Source of the DNA: Saccharum officinarum
Lineage: Eukaryota > Streptophyta > Magnoliopsida > Poales > Poaceae
Assembly (NCBI GenBank): GCA_020631735.1
Contig: CM036159.1
Location: forward strand, 95,590,656 to 95,654,655
Length of the DNA stretch: 64,000 nt
Direction: 5' to 3'
A model generated the notes under the pieces. The model ran no database searches, had not been told where the DNA came from, and saw only the letters and a program-made list of their open reading frames with translations. The position numbers were made by a program, and so were the translations under genes. Below, one piece after another: positions 45,508 through 56,149 of the stretch. Every line of letters starts with the position of its first letter. Within the stretch, counting starts at the first letter, position 1.

Positions 45508-46234
45508 TAAAAACTCCGTAAAATAGGTCAGATACACGATTACTACATGAACTTGACGGTAAGGTACATTTAGGCACATCATCTCTCTAGTTGCTCATCC
45601 CAGTATGGCAAGTGGGTGCATATATGGGTCATGAGGATGACACATGGTCGAAAGAAAAAAAAAACTCACTACCCACATTGTGTTTTCTTGCTTGCGCTCA
45701 AGGGCGACTACGGTTTTAACACGCTACCACAATAGCCATCTTGTGCAGATCTATACGGGTCACTGGTCATTGCCTCTTACAAACTTGTTCCAGGTTGAGA
45801 AACTTCTCCTCCTATCATTAGCATTTAGCCGCGGGTAGAATTACCTTTGCTAGATAAAAAAATTGTAAGTACCTTGCTGATTTCTTTATTTGCATTGTTG
45901 GGCCACTAGTGAATTAACAATCTTGCCAACTACTTAAGATTGTTAATATGGACATAAACTCAAGACACACTAAGCTATAGTTTGTATTGTAATTGATTGT
46001 TTAAAAATTGAACTTGATAGAAACACAAGAGACAAAGCTATAATTTGCATTATAATTATTGTTTCCTCCACCAACTCATCGCCATCGTCCAAATGCAACA
46101 ATATCGCTGTGCAGTTGTCACTGCCCCCAGCCAAAACCCTCTCATTTGTTTTAGGATTAAATAAATAGAAATAAATGAATACCCAATCATCTAAATTCGT
46201 ATTCGCTAATATGGAATGGGGGGGAGGGGGAGGG

Positions 46235-46978
46235 GGAGCCCCCTTTTTCGCGACCGGGTTGTGCGCCCGTTTTTCATTAAGAGGAAAGAAAGTTAAGCTT
46301 ACACAAACCGACCACGAGACCGACCCGCAGAGGCGAGAAACCTCACACCGGTACGGAGAGAAACCTACCACCTACTAGAGTCTTAAAGTCCGATTACATG
46401 ACATCACAGTGCGCATAGCCAGCAAGCGCCCAAATTTCGCCCTCTCATGGACGACCGCCCGCACCACCTGCATGACCGAAGATGCGCGCCGTCCGAAAAC
46501 TCGGTTGTTTCTCTCCTTCCAGACCGTCCAAGCGATTAGCAGCACAAGTGAGTCGAAGAGAGGCCGTGACGCTCTATCAAGACGCCCCCGTTGGCTGATC
46601 CACCACTGGCCAAGATCCGGCTCATCCATCGGCATGAGAGATGACAGGCCAAGCGGCTCCAAGAGCTTGTACCAAACCTCACGAGAGAAGACACACCCAA
46701 CGAAGAGGTTGGTGACAGTATCTGGGACTTGATCACACATTGCGCACACATCATCATCCTGAAGCCCATGGCGCTTACGGCGCTCGGAGGTCCAATGGCG
46801 CCGATGCAGCGCCAACCAGAAAAACATCTTGACCCGTGGAGGAGCTCTCGCTCGCCACAGCTCCGAGGCGCCAAGAAGCTTTGTGGAACCTGCAAAGAAG
46901 GCACGGTAGGTGGATGACGCAGTGTACGTTCCCGACGATGACCATTTCCAAACGAAACGATCCGGCACGAGCGGCTGC
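46235..46978 (-). mobile_element. 5'-truncated LINE, 3' end with RT zinc-binding domain
   Basis: The frame 47007-46375 (minus), inside the insertion from ~46978, encodes the C-terminal zinc-binding region of plant LINE reverse transcriptases: FVWKWSSSGTYTASSTYRAF, LWRARAPPRVKMFFWLALHR, then CAMCDQVPDTVTNLFVGCVF and VWYKLLEPLGL. About 140 bases of 3' UTR follow, to a G-rich run near 46235. The RT catalytic core is absent. It sits inside copy B of the tandem duplication and is missing from copy A. Confidence 0.85.
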
Positions 46979-47076
46979 AAAGTCCCTACATTTTCTGCAC
47001 CCATCATATGTGTACAAAAAATTATGTAATTTGTAAAAAAGTATTTTCTCTCTTGAGTAGTTAATCGGATCGCATG

Positions 47077-48344
47077 GGGCTCATCCCATGGATATTTTCC
47101 TTAGCAGTCACTGTTGCGTCATCCCATGGATATTTTAACTCGTACGAGAATAGATCGTGAGAGCGCCTCATGTACCAGACATGAATGACGTGAGAGCGCT
47201 GTAGGAAGTGAAAAAAACATGCAAAACAAGTATAGATAAGAATGTAACACTCGTATCTGAGAACGTTCGGATTCGTATTTATATCCAACTCAAGATAGGG
47301 ATATCCCACCAGAAATATCTGGATTATTCCCACCCCGGTGTCAGTGTGGGTGTACCTGCCACAGTAAACTACAGCACGTAACGGGCCTCTGAAATGCGAC
47401 CTGCTTTCGTGTAGCGAGTAGCGACGCGGAATCGGCAGAGCCGTCCAAGGTGGCGGGAGAAACCGGCTCCGTCGTCGCCCCGCCACGGCAGGCCGGCGCA
47501 CCGCCCGCGCCTTGACATGACATGAGCAGAGAACCGAGGGCGGGCGAGCGGTGGCCGCACCGACGACGACTTGCCGAATCGCGTGCCCAGCCAACAGCCG
47601 CGCCTCGTGTCCAACAGGTACGTGCATGACAGTTGCTGTTTCCGCGTACTACTGCTAGAACGCTAGCTTGTTATCGGTGGTGTGTTTTTCAGCCGACTTA
47701 TCAGCGCAGCCGAACCTGTCAAAACTGGCCGATCCATCGAGCCGAGCCGAGGGACCGGATGCCGTTTCGGGCATGGCAATATGGCATTCCGTTCCCTACG
47801 CCTCGAGTACACTGCAACGCCCTGCTCCGGTTCAAATCTGCCTGCCGCCCACGGGCCACGGCTATTGGCCAGCTGCTACACCACGTACAGAGTACAGTCG
47901 TACACGAACGGAGTGTGGCGGGACGTGAGAGGCTTTCTGCTGCCCTGTACTGTACAATTGCGTTTGGAGAGTGCCACATGAAAACAAAGAGAGGACGTTA
48001 CATGCCGCCCGATGATGGCGATGATCGAACCTTTGGTACAGATTTGAGCACGTTATTACGTGTTGGTGGATGCGATGGGGGTCAGATCTTGCAATGCAAC
48101 TGGTGTAGTAGTAGCGGTAGGATAGGATTGAGGAGTTACTCCTATGTTAGCTGTACCGCAGAATTTGTACATCTGGGACACGCCTCCTCCATGCTCTCTG
48201 CTCTGATATGATCTCCAGCGAAGTGTGCAGAGCCCGTACGGGAGACGAGTGCGGACCGGTACTGGAGTTACAGATGCATGTGTTCAGCGATCTGGTGGCA
48301 GAGTATCAGGAATTCAGGAGCATCAACTCCGCCGTATCCGGGCC
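47077..48344. other. Gene-free stretch
   Basis: Mixed-composition intergenic DNA. The frame at 47633-48211 (192 codons) and the opposite-strand frame at 47061-47627 (188 codons) have no recognisable domain, and their composition follows the GC content. I do not call a gene. Confidence 0.45.
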
Positions 48345-48603
48345 TCGTTTAAATTCAGGGCTAAAAGTGTCACGTCGGGATCACAGGAGAGTGTTTAAAT
48401 AATAATAATAATAAAATGAATTATAAAAGTCCTCGGTGCTCCGTAAGACGAATTTATTAAGCCTAATTAACATGTCCGTACCACATAGTTACTGTAGCTT
48501 GACTGTAACACCGTATTGTGCAATCATGGACTAATTAGGCTTTAAAAATTCGTCTCGCAATATCAATTTGTGAGACGAATTTTTAAAGCCTAATTAGTCC
48601 GTG
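48345..48603. mobile_element. Probable MITE next to ERF pseudogene
   Basis: GGCCTCGTTTAAATTCAGGG start, internal AAGACGAATTTATTAAGCCTAATTA and an inverted partner TTCGTCTCGCAATATC/GAGACGAATTTTTAAAGCC. These are words of a very common grass MITE. It contains a (TAA)n run. Exact ends and target duplication are not resolved. Confidence 0.5.
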
Positions 48604-48606
48604 ATT

Positions 48607-49065
48607 TCAAAATATGGAGTGATCCCACAGGCTCACCACGCCGTCCTCGCTGCCGTCCTCCTCCGGCGACACGGCGCCGTCCGTCGCGGGCCCGACGAGC
48701 CTCGGTGATCAGCCCCTCGGCCATTCCCGCCAGCAGCCCGGGCACCTGGAACACGTCGTCCTCGTCCACGATACGCCTGTCGCCCGCTCGGTGCTCACCG
48801 GCACCGGACGACGACGTGCTTGCACCAGCACCACCAGCAGCAGCAGCTTCACCACCCGCCTGCGGCGAATGGGAACGGGCGATCACCGCGGCGGCCGCGC
48901 GGATGTCGTCGGGGGAGCACGACGCAGGCGCGGGCCGCGCCGGGGAAGTTGAGCGCGGCCTCGGCGCCCCGCAGCGCCAATGCGGCGGCGTCGTACGCGG
49001 CAGCCGCCATCTCCGGCGCCGGGTACGTGCCCAGCCAGATCCTGTTGGACTTGCGCGCCTCCCGA
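48607..49065 (-). pseudogene. DREB-type AP2/ERF transcription factor remnant
   Basis: On the minus strand the second half of an AP2 DNA-binding domain is clear: [20 protein letters not shown] followed by [18 protein letters not shown]. After this the reading frame shifts (near 48935) into [10 protein letters not shown] and a Ser/Gly/Ala stretch, then the acidic motif IVDEDDVFQVPGLLAGMAEG. It shifts again (near 48710) into an ending LW-type motif with a stop at 48607-48609. The first half of the AP2 domain (YRGVR...W..EI) is missing; upstream sequence is unrelated. The C-terminal motifs resemble the TINY-like DREB subgroup. It is a truncated, frameshifted gene fragment, not functional as it stands. 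Confidence 0.82.
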
Positions 49066-49896
49066 GCAGTTGCTGTGCTGTGCCCGCCTCCTGTTCCCGC
49101 TCCCGCTCCATCTGGCCCGGACACACGCTGTTCTGTTCTTCGCCGGAAAAACCAGGGCTTTCCGGCAGCAAAACGTGCAGGAAATGCAAGTGAGCAATGC
49201 CAGTTCCGGTTGCTACGGCTACGACCACGGCCATTGCGATGCTAGGAGCGCGAGGGTTTAAAAACGACGGAGTAGGTGGTTGAAAAACCACGGTCTGATC
49301 GAGTTGCTTGCATCGCTAAGGATTAGCTGGGGAGCACAGGGAGCGACAAAAAGCCTATACTTTTGATTTTGAAGCTTTTCCGGCAGGGGTCGAATGGGAG
49401 GCCGCCACGTTAGGTGGTCAGCCGGTGGTTAAGAATGTCTTAGTGCGCGGACAGGGACATGCCTTTTCACTAACGTTGTTAAGAATATCCAGGTCGCAAA
49501 CATATATCCGCCGCCCGGTGTTGTTAGCTGACTGCCTGACGGGTGGTGTAGTTTAGGAGGATGGGTCAGAGGATCACTAATACGTTGACTCGTTCTTCCT
49601 GGGACCGAATCATGATTCTCCACCACACGGGCAGATTACTGGGACCAGGAAATACATTATTATCCTTCTGAGGCACAAAACGTGTCCAAATGGACCAGCA
49701 GTGAGATATTTATTTACACATATGAAGATTTTTTTTCAGTGACTGATATAGTGGTGTAGCATGAGATTATGCACGCAATGAGCTAACAGATTTTGCAGGG
49801 AGCGAATCCACAGCATACCGAGAGGGATAGCAATGGAACATGTTATGCACAGGTACATCGTTGCTTCTATTTTCATGTGAGAATAAACACAAGAAA
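49066..49896. other. Gene-free stretch downstream of FN3K (right)
   Basis: Holds the probable FN3K 3' UTR close to 49896 and otherwise nothing I recognise. A 65-codon frame at 49429-49626 is not supported. Confidence 0.5.
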
Positions 49897-52764
49897 CTAA
49901 GCCGCCAGCACATATAAGTAGTCTTCGATTATGGACATAGCTGATGAACGGTACCCGGAGCCAAAAAGATTGTAGTGATTCAGGTAGTGGTAGAGGAGAT
50001 AGAGGTCCCTCCTCTTCTCAAACCCTGGCTGTTTCGACATCACCTGTATTAGAGTAAGAGTAAAAGTACTGTTAATGTCTCCATCAAAAATAGTGAAGAA
50101 TTGAGTAATCCACCGACCACAAGGCTTGAAATTTTAGTAGGACTAGAGAAAGACAAGCACTCAGGAAGCAAAGCTGGAGGTGGTAACTTTATTTTGTGGC
50201 AGTGCTCGAAATATATTCCCTACAAAACAAGTAAGAAATTTCCACGCCAACACTTGGACCGCCTTATTCGATGGTGCAAGACAATAACTATGTTGTTGAC
50301 ACCATTCTTTACCAAAGGAACCTTCCTGCTAGAGTTTTCAGGTCTGGGACTTTATAGGCCAACAAAAGGTAACTCCGCAAAACAAATCTAACCCATAACC
50401 AATAACCTCGGACGGTGGTATGTTAAGTATGTCTATTATCCATTTGCACGTGAGGACTTGGCGGTGCTCCAATCAAATACCTATGCAGCAAAAATCAATG
50501 GGTACCTGAAAATAGGCATTATAGAAGTCCCCACCAAATCCAGCACACCAGGACATCCCAAACTCTGCCTCGTTGTGTCCATCTGCAGTTGAAGAACCGG
50601 TAATCATGTCTTTGTAAATTGTTTGTAGCTTGTAAATTGCTACATGCAACACATTGTGGGAACTTCAGCAACAGAATATCTAAAATAGAATACCTTGATG
50701 AAAATTACTGGAAAGAATCAAGTAAATTCATCCTTTTGCAACCACTACTCATGATCCCGAATTTGGATGCTAAAATCAGTCAATTTTACTTACAGTAGCA
50801 AGCAGGATCCAATATTACAGGATCTCCGTTGCTATCAGAGCTTATGTTTCCGCTCCACAGATCACCATGAAGCAAGCAGGGCTCAATAACAGCTCCATCA
50901 AAAAGTGGGCGGATATTCTTGATCAATCGCTGACCTATGCATAGGAATTTATGCAAAAAGGAATAGAAAAAAAATCAGTTACTACACTCTTAGCAAAACT
51001 TAGCTAAGAACAATGGCAGACCGTGAGAGATTATAAATACCAACTTAATCATCTTTTTCCAACTGTACCTTTTTCGAGTATGGCCGAATCTCCATATCGT
51101 CTCGATGCCAACTCCAACTGGTAACCCAATCTATGCTTGGAGTAAAACTCAATCCAGTCAGCAGTCCAAGTGTTAATTTGTGGAGTGCTGCAATAACATA
51201 ACAGGCGGATTAGGGAGACTGACATAGCAGTTCTGAATTCTGATACACCTCAATTAATGCCACGTTTCATCAAAGCAGTACTACCTTCCAATAGTATTAT
51301 CAACATGGAAACCATATCCCTTATCAGATTTAGCGGACTTATGCATTTCGGCAAGCTTCCTTCCCAAAACTGACTGACAAAAAGAGTTATGTTAATTAGT
51401 ATAAAGGAAAGAGAGGTGAATTAAGGCTCAAAAGTATTTGGTATATAGGTACCTGGTCTCCCCTTGAAGGACCAAATTCAATAAACTCCATGATGATGAA
51501 AGAACCACCGGTAGGTAATGACCCAACCTATACTAGTAGCAGGCATAAAAAAAGGATTAAACTTGAAAACAACAAGTGTATGCAGAGAACTACTGAAACA
51601 AGTGAACTAACATCACTACCATCGGCAGACATTGGTACCACTAGATGACTAACGGTCTCTACATCAGTGGCACAAAAGGAAATATGTATGCTAATTAACT
51701 CGCAGCATAAATGGCCAGGACTGAAGATTTCAGTCACTATACGAGTACTCCCATCATGGCATCATGTATGGGGATCACAGTACCAGTCATGTAACAGTGT
51801 CACAACAGCAATGCTGTTGTATTCCACGTTTGCAGTTGTACATGTTCCAGCATCTGATGCCACTTCTCTCACCTTGTATGGCAAAGGAACACGGATCGAC
51901 TTTGTTTCATACATTGCCTTCAAACCAAGAGCCTCCCCTTCAAACATTTCTGGACCAATGCGGCTGGAACATAAAAAAACGTAGCCAATTCCACCATTTT
52001 CAGAACAAAACCGAAAGCATCATTACCTACACAATCTCATGGCAACAATTATGAGTTCAGAAGAGAGATTTTCTTTGAGCGCACCTATTGGTCTTCACAA
52101 AGAAGGGGCCCGCGTCAGTATCATAGCGCTGAGCAGAGTTAATACAGCCACCACCGATGGACCTTATCCCTTTTATCTGCGTGGCCTTCCCTTCTGTAAG
52201 AATCCATTCCCTGATTGGGTCATGGCCCAACGCCGCCACTGCGAGACGCACGGCAAACCAATTACTACAGGCAAACAATCAAGGTAATCGAAAACTGCAA
52301 CCTGCGTAGTACGGCACGCATTCTGAATCTAAGTTGACACGAATTGGGGCTGGAATCTGCTGTGCATAAAAGCTACGCAGCCAACAGCAGTAAACGGCCA
52401 AACCCAATGTCTCTCAACACTCAACCGCCTGCAGTTCAAATTCACCATTCCAGTTCAACCACAATTCTCGCTGATTCTACTAGAATTCTAGAATCAATCG
52501 AGACAGCACAGCACAGCACAGCACAGAAACTGAATCGGCGCAGCACAGCACAGCACAGCGGAGAAATTAAATCGGCGCGAATAACAGAGAGGTTAATTGG
52601 TGGTGGGCGAGTGGGGAAACAAGCTTACTGATGGTGGCTCGGGAGCTTGATCTTCGGCGGGAGGCCAGGCAGCGGCGGCGAGGGAGGAGCGAGGAGGCGG
52701 CGGCGGAAGTGGAGGGCGAGCAGGAGGAGAGCAGCGCCAGCGCCAGCGCCACGTTTGCGTCCAT
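49897..52764 (-). CDS. Protein-ribulosamine/fructosamine 3-kinase (intact)
   Basis: Deglycating kinase of the fructosamine-kinase family; plant members act on ribulosamines and erythrulosamines and go to plastids. Nine exons: 52764-52629, 52238-52085, 51963-51873, 51527-51453, 51373-51285, 51187-51069, 50934-50794, 50582-50506 and 50043-49897. All have GT/AG borders and phases that join without break, giving 342 residues. The first ~45 residues are Ser/Arg/Ala-rich, like a transit peptide. Motifs are GGGCIN (nucleotide loop), FFVKTN (lysine), MFEGEALGL, LAEMHK, LHGDLWSGN (catalytic Asp), ILDPACYYGHNEAEFGMSW, and the C-terminal block RRDLYLLYHYLNHYNLFGSG. The next gene along the arm is the GH16 gene on the same strand; no functional link is suggested. 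Confidence 0.95.
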
Positions 52765-53498
52765 CGCGCTCGCCGGAGCCGAGCCGAGACAAGGTGTGGC
52801 TGTGGCATGTGTTGTCGGGATGCCGATGGGGCCTACAGGCCTAGCCGCATCCGCCAGGCAGCAGGCCTACTCGGGCCGAACGGGTTTTAGGTTGGGCTCT
52901 TTTCATATTGGGCCTAAACTTATTATAAGCTCAACTTACGAAGCTGAACGGAATTGGTCCCAGATATTTTACATCACCATGCTTGTTCACGGGTTCCGGT
53001 TGCCATAATCTGAAGTTGTGCATTACTATGCTGCATTTTGCTTACTAAATCTGTTTTATTTAGGGCTCGTTCGGTTGTGGGGCAAGGAATCAATCGTGGT
53101 GAAGGTGGCCTATACAAATTACAACAGCGTTCGTGGCTGGACCAGTTCCAGGATGTGATTCCGTGAAAACCGAACGAAAGCCAGTTTGTTCCATTCGAAC
53201 AACTTGATGGTAGTGGCAGGGCAGTGCCGGATTTTCCTAATCAATTTTTGAATAAACATTGTTGACATTTCCATTATCACGTGAGCTTATTGCCAGTTAA
53301 GAACCAGTAATCATGCATTATCATACAGATACAGGGACCGAAGCAGAACACAACACATCGAATTATTCAACGAACAACATAAATACAGCAGATGAAATGT
53401 TTGTTTGTTTCACTGATCAGACCACATCCATTATTCATAGATCCATTTTGGTTGCAGCGACACTTGAACAAAACGACATTGCATCGCGCCACCAAGAT
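52765..53498. other. Intergenic GH16 to FN3K (right), with MITE
   Basis: Mirror of 24808-25539. The MITE-like unit is at 53063-53182 with GGGCTCGTTCGGTTGTGG at one end. Confidence 0.45.
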
Positions 53499-54284
53499 CT
53501 AAACTTCACCGGCTCCGGCGTCCTTCTCTTCTTCCACCGCCGCCGCAGCAGCATCAGCGTCGGCGTCGGCTGCAGGATCCACAGCAGGCGCATCAGCGGC
53601 ATCTGCATCCTGATTCTCTTCGTCTTCCACTAAGTGCTTGGCAGTGGGCACCCTGACGTCCTTGTAGCTGCAGACGTAGGGCGCGTCGCGGCCGTGGTAC
53701 GTGCCGGTCCACGCCCCGTCGGCGATGTAGCTGGCGTCCCACACGGAGGCGTACAGGTACATGGGCTTCTCCGGCCACGGCTCCCCCTCGCGCCGCTCCT
53801 CGAGGCGGACGAGCTCGCCGTCGACGCGCCACTCGATGCGCGCCGCGTCCCAGGCGATGGCGTAGTGGTGGAAGCCGTCGGAGGAGTCGAAGGGGAGCGC
53901 GTGGATCTGCTCCCGCCCGCCGTCGCCGCCGACGTGGTAGTTGGTCTGGACGGCGCGCTTGTCGTGGCCGAGGAACTCGAAGTCGATCTCGTCCTGGTCT
54001 TTGGAGCCCTCCAGGGAGGACAGGTAGATGTTGTAGTTGAGGCCCGACGTGTCCCCCGCCGGCGCGCGGATCGTGGTGGCCACGGCGCTGCCAGGGAGGA
54101 ACCGGCGGCGGGAGCGCCAGCGCGCGCCGCCGCGGTGGTCGTAGGTGACGTGGATCTCCCCCGCGTGGCGCTCGTGGAGGCACGCCTCCGGGCAGTAGTC
54201 CACGGCGATCCGGTGCAGCGGCTCAGTGCCGTCGGGATGGAGCGGGTGCGGCTCCCAGCTGTAGACCTCGGATTCCGACGCCAT
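53499..54284 (-). CDS. GH16 endo-beta-glucanase, EG16-like (intact)
   Basis: Intronless, 261 residues from the ATG at 54284 (GCCACCATGGCG-type context on the minus strand). Family GH16: the catalytic motif DEIDFEFLG spans residues 98-106, with E99 as nucleophile and E103 as acid/base. Further conserved blocks are GLNYNIYLSSLEGSKDQDEI upstream and DGFHHYAIAWDAARIEWRVDG, KPMYLYASVWDASYIADGAW and PYVCSYKDVRVP downstream. It has no signal peptide and lacks the C-terminal extension typical of xyloglucan endotransglucosylases. It therefore fits the EG16-type plant endoglucanases, which cut mixed-linkage glucan and xyloglucan. An unusual Asp/Ala/Glu-rich tail (~residues 222-261) follows the catalytic fold. 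The absence of a signal peptide leaves its site of action open. Confidence 0.88.
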   Translation of the reverse strand: MASESEVYSWEPHPLHPDGTEPLHRIAVDYCPEACLHERHAGEIHVTYDHRGGARWRSRRRFLPGSAVATTIRAPAGDTSGLNYNIYLSSLEGSKDQDEIDFEFLGHDKRAVQTNYHVGGDGGREQIHALPFDSSDGFHHYAIAWDAARIEWRVDGELVRLEERREGEPWPEKPMYLYASVWDASYIADGAWTGTYHGRDAPYVCSYKDVRVPTAKHLVEDEENQDADAADAPAVDPAADADADAAAAAVEEEKDAGAGEV

Positions 54285-56149
54285 GGTGGTGACTAGCGAA
54301 GTAGCGAGCGCTGGGCAGAGGTGGTGACTGGTCACAGTGGTCTCGAGCAGGTGGGGCTGAAGCGAAGAAAACGGGAGCTCAGTTTTATTTGGGCCGGGCC
54401 CGCGACAGCCGCCGGGTTAACCGCGCGGGGCACGTGGGCCTCCAACGCTTTGCTGTCCTTGGCGTTGCTTCTTCTGTGATCCTGATTCCTGAAGCAGTGA
54501 TGGGAGCAGTGATTCCTGAAGCTGCAGCTTTTAAACCATTTTATAAATCAATAATATTATAAAGGAAAAAAGCCAACGCCCGGGGGGCTAAGCGTCCCGG
54601 CGCCCGCGGCCCCGCGTCGCTCCGTGTCTCGTGTCCGCTTCGTGTCCCATGCCCGATCCGTCTCGATCTACACCCGCACGGTTCCCGCACCTGCCGCTCG
54701 ACTCCCTCTACACCCACGCCCATACAAGCGGGCCAAGCGGGTGGGGTCCACTGCAACATGTGCAACACCATATCCACTTTTGCAACATTTAGAGGAGACA
54801 TTTGCAACATACGTCCGAAATAGTTGAAACACTTGCAATATACGTCTGAAACCCGAGGGAAACACGTGTGTAGCCATTGCAAAACATATGCAACATCTAG
54901 ATGAAACACTTGCAACACAAGTGTGAAACATATGCAACACCAAAATAAAACACATGCAACATCCGTCTGAAAATAGCTGAAACATTTTAAACAGACGCTT
55001 GCAACATACGTATATAACCATTGCAACATATGCAACATCCCGATCTACTTTTGCAACATTCACATGAAACACTTGCAACATGCATATGAAACGCCTGAAA
55101 CCCTTGAAACATAAGCTTGCAACATCCGAGGAAGGGAGCGTGAGGTACAACCGCTCCCGATCTGGCCACTCTGGATCTCGTGGTGTCGCGAGCTGTAGTC
55201 GAGCGTCACGGCGGCGCTGGCGTCAACAGCAGCAACCACCTCCTGGTGGGGAATGGCGGCGTCGGCAGCATCTCGGTGCGGCGAGGGACGGGGCACGACG
55301 CGCAGGGCAGGGGGCAAGGCGCCACGAGGCGGAGTGGGTGTGGCGGGGGATGGAGCACGGCACGGCGGCAGACGTGGCGTGACTCTATGTGGGACGGCCG
55401 CAGCGCCACGAGGCGGCTTGGGGCGGGCGGATGGCGCGGTGAGCCACGACGAGCGAAGCGAGGAGTTGAGGATTTCTGGTGGCTGTCGCAGCGTAAATAA
55501 AGTAGATAGAGGAGAGAGCGTAGATGGGCTTATTGGGTCAGTCGCTGTGCTGGAGCGAGCGCGGAGCAGAGCGTTCGATTTTTTTAAGATTCTGGATTAA
55601 TGTCTGTAGCATTACCGTATTTTTAAATTAATGTATTGTAATTTTTTCAGATCTAACTCTTTAAATCAAGCTGGATAGATTATTTTAAAACATTAATTTT
55701 AGAAAGGTAAAAATAAAAAAGCTTGTAAATCGCACATGCACGACCAAAAGAGTAAAAAAAAAAGGAACTAGACTGGGAGGAGGAAATATTAATTTAGAAG
55801 TGTTTAAAAAGGATTTTTAAAAATGCAGCTTGCAGCTCGCCCGGAGCTGGGAGGAGAAATAGCAAAGCAACAACTGGACCTGTCTGCACGTTCTACTCCA
55901 GCCTGCCGTGCCATTGGCAACTGCAGACAGGGAACGTAGTTGCATGTGTGATCGGAATAATGCTTACCATTCAGATCACCAGAAGTTTGCAGACAGGGAG
56001 TATCACAGGGCACCGGTATCACAGAACCCCACATGGCTCATGGCTCTGCAGGTAATGGTTCAAGTGCAGGGCTAACAGGGCTATCTGTTTACACGAGGGA
56101 AAACAAACAATGCTGCCACAGGGACTACCAATCTCCGACAGAAGAGAGA
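54285..56149. other. Intergenic PYRD to GH16, with repeat-rich block (right)
   Basis: Mirror of 22137-24022: GH16 promoter next to 54285, then the GC-rich block with tandem array, then the PYRD 3' UTR. No additional gene is supported. Confidence 0.45.
54751..55127. repeat. Degenerate tandem array of TTGCAACAT units (right)
   Basis: Inverted copy of 23160-23544. Read on this strand the unit is TGAAACACTTGCAACAT with variable spacers. Confidence 0.75.

Larger units (their letters stand above)
44546..47076. repeat. Tandem duplication, copy B (with two insertions)
   Basis: Second copy of the ~1.13-kb unit of 43410-44545, lengthened by the foldback element at 44804-45507 and the LINE fragment at ~46235-46978. 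It ends with CTGCACCCATCATATGTGTA and GTTAATCGGATCGCATGG, matching 44446-44535. Confidence 0.8.

Noticed and set aside
47633..48211. 192-codon frame
   Set aside because: No domain, mixed composition, opposite-strand frames of similar length nearby, and no splice or promoter support.
53593..54296. Long frames on both strands across the GH16 gene
   Set aside because: Alternative frames of a GC-rich coding region; the GH16 frame alone has conserved motifs.
54751..55127. Possible CRISPR-like array
   Set aside because: Units are degenerate, spacers are irregular and related, and the context is a plant genome.
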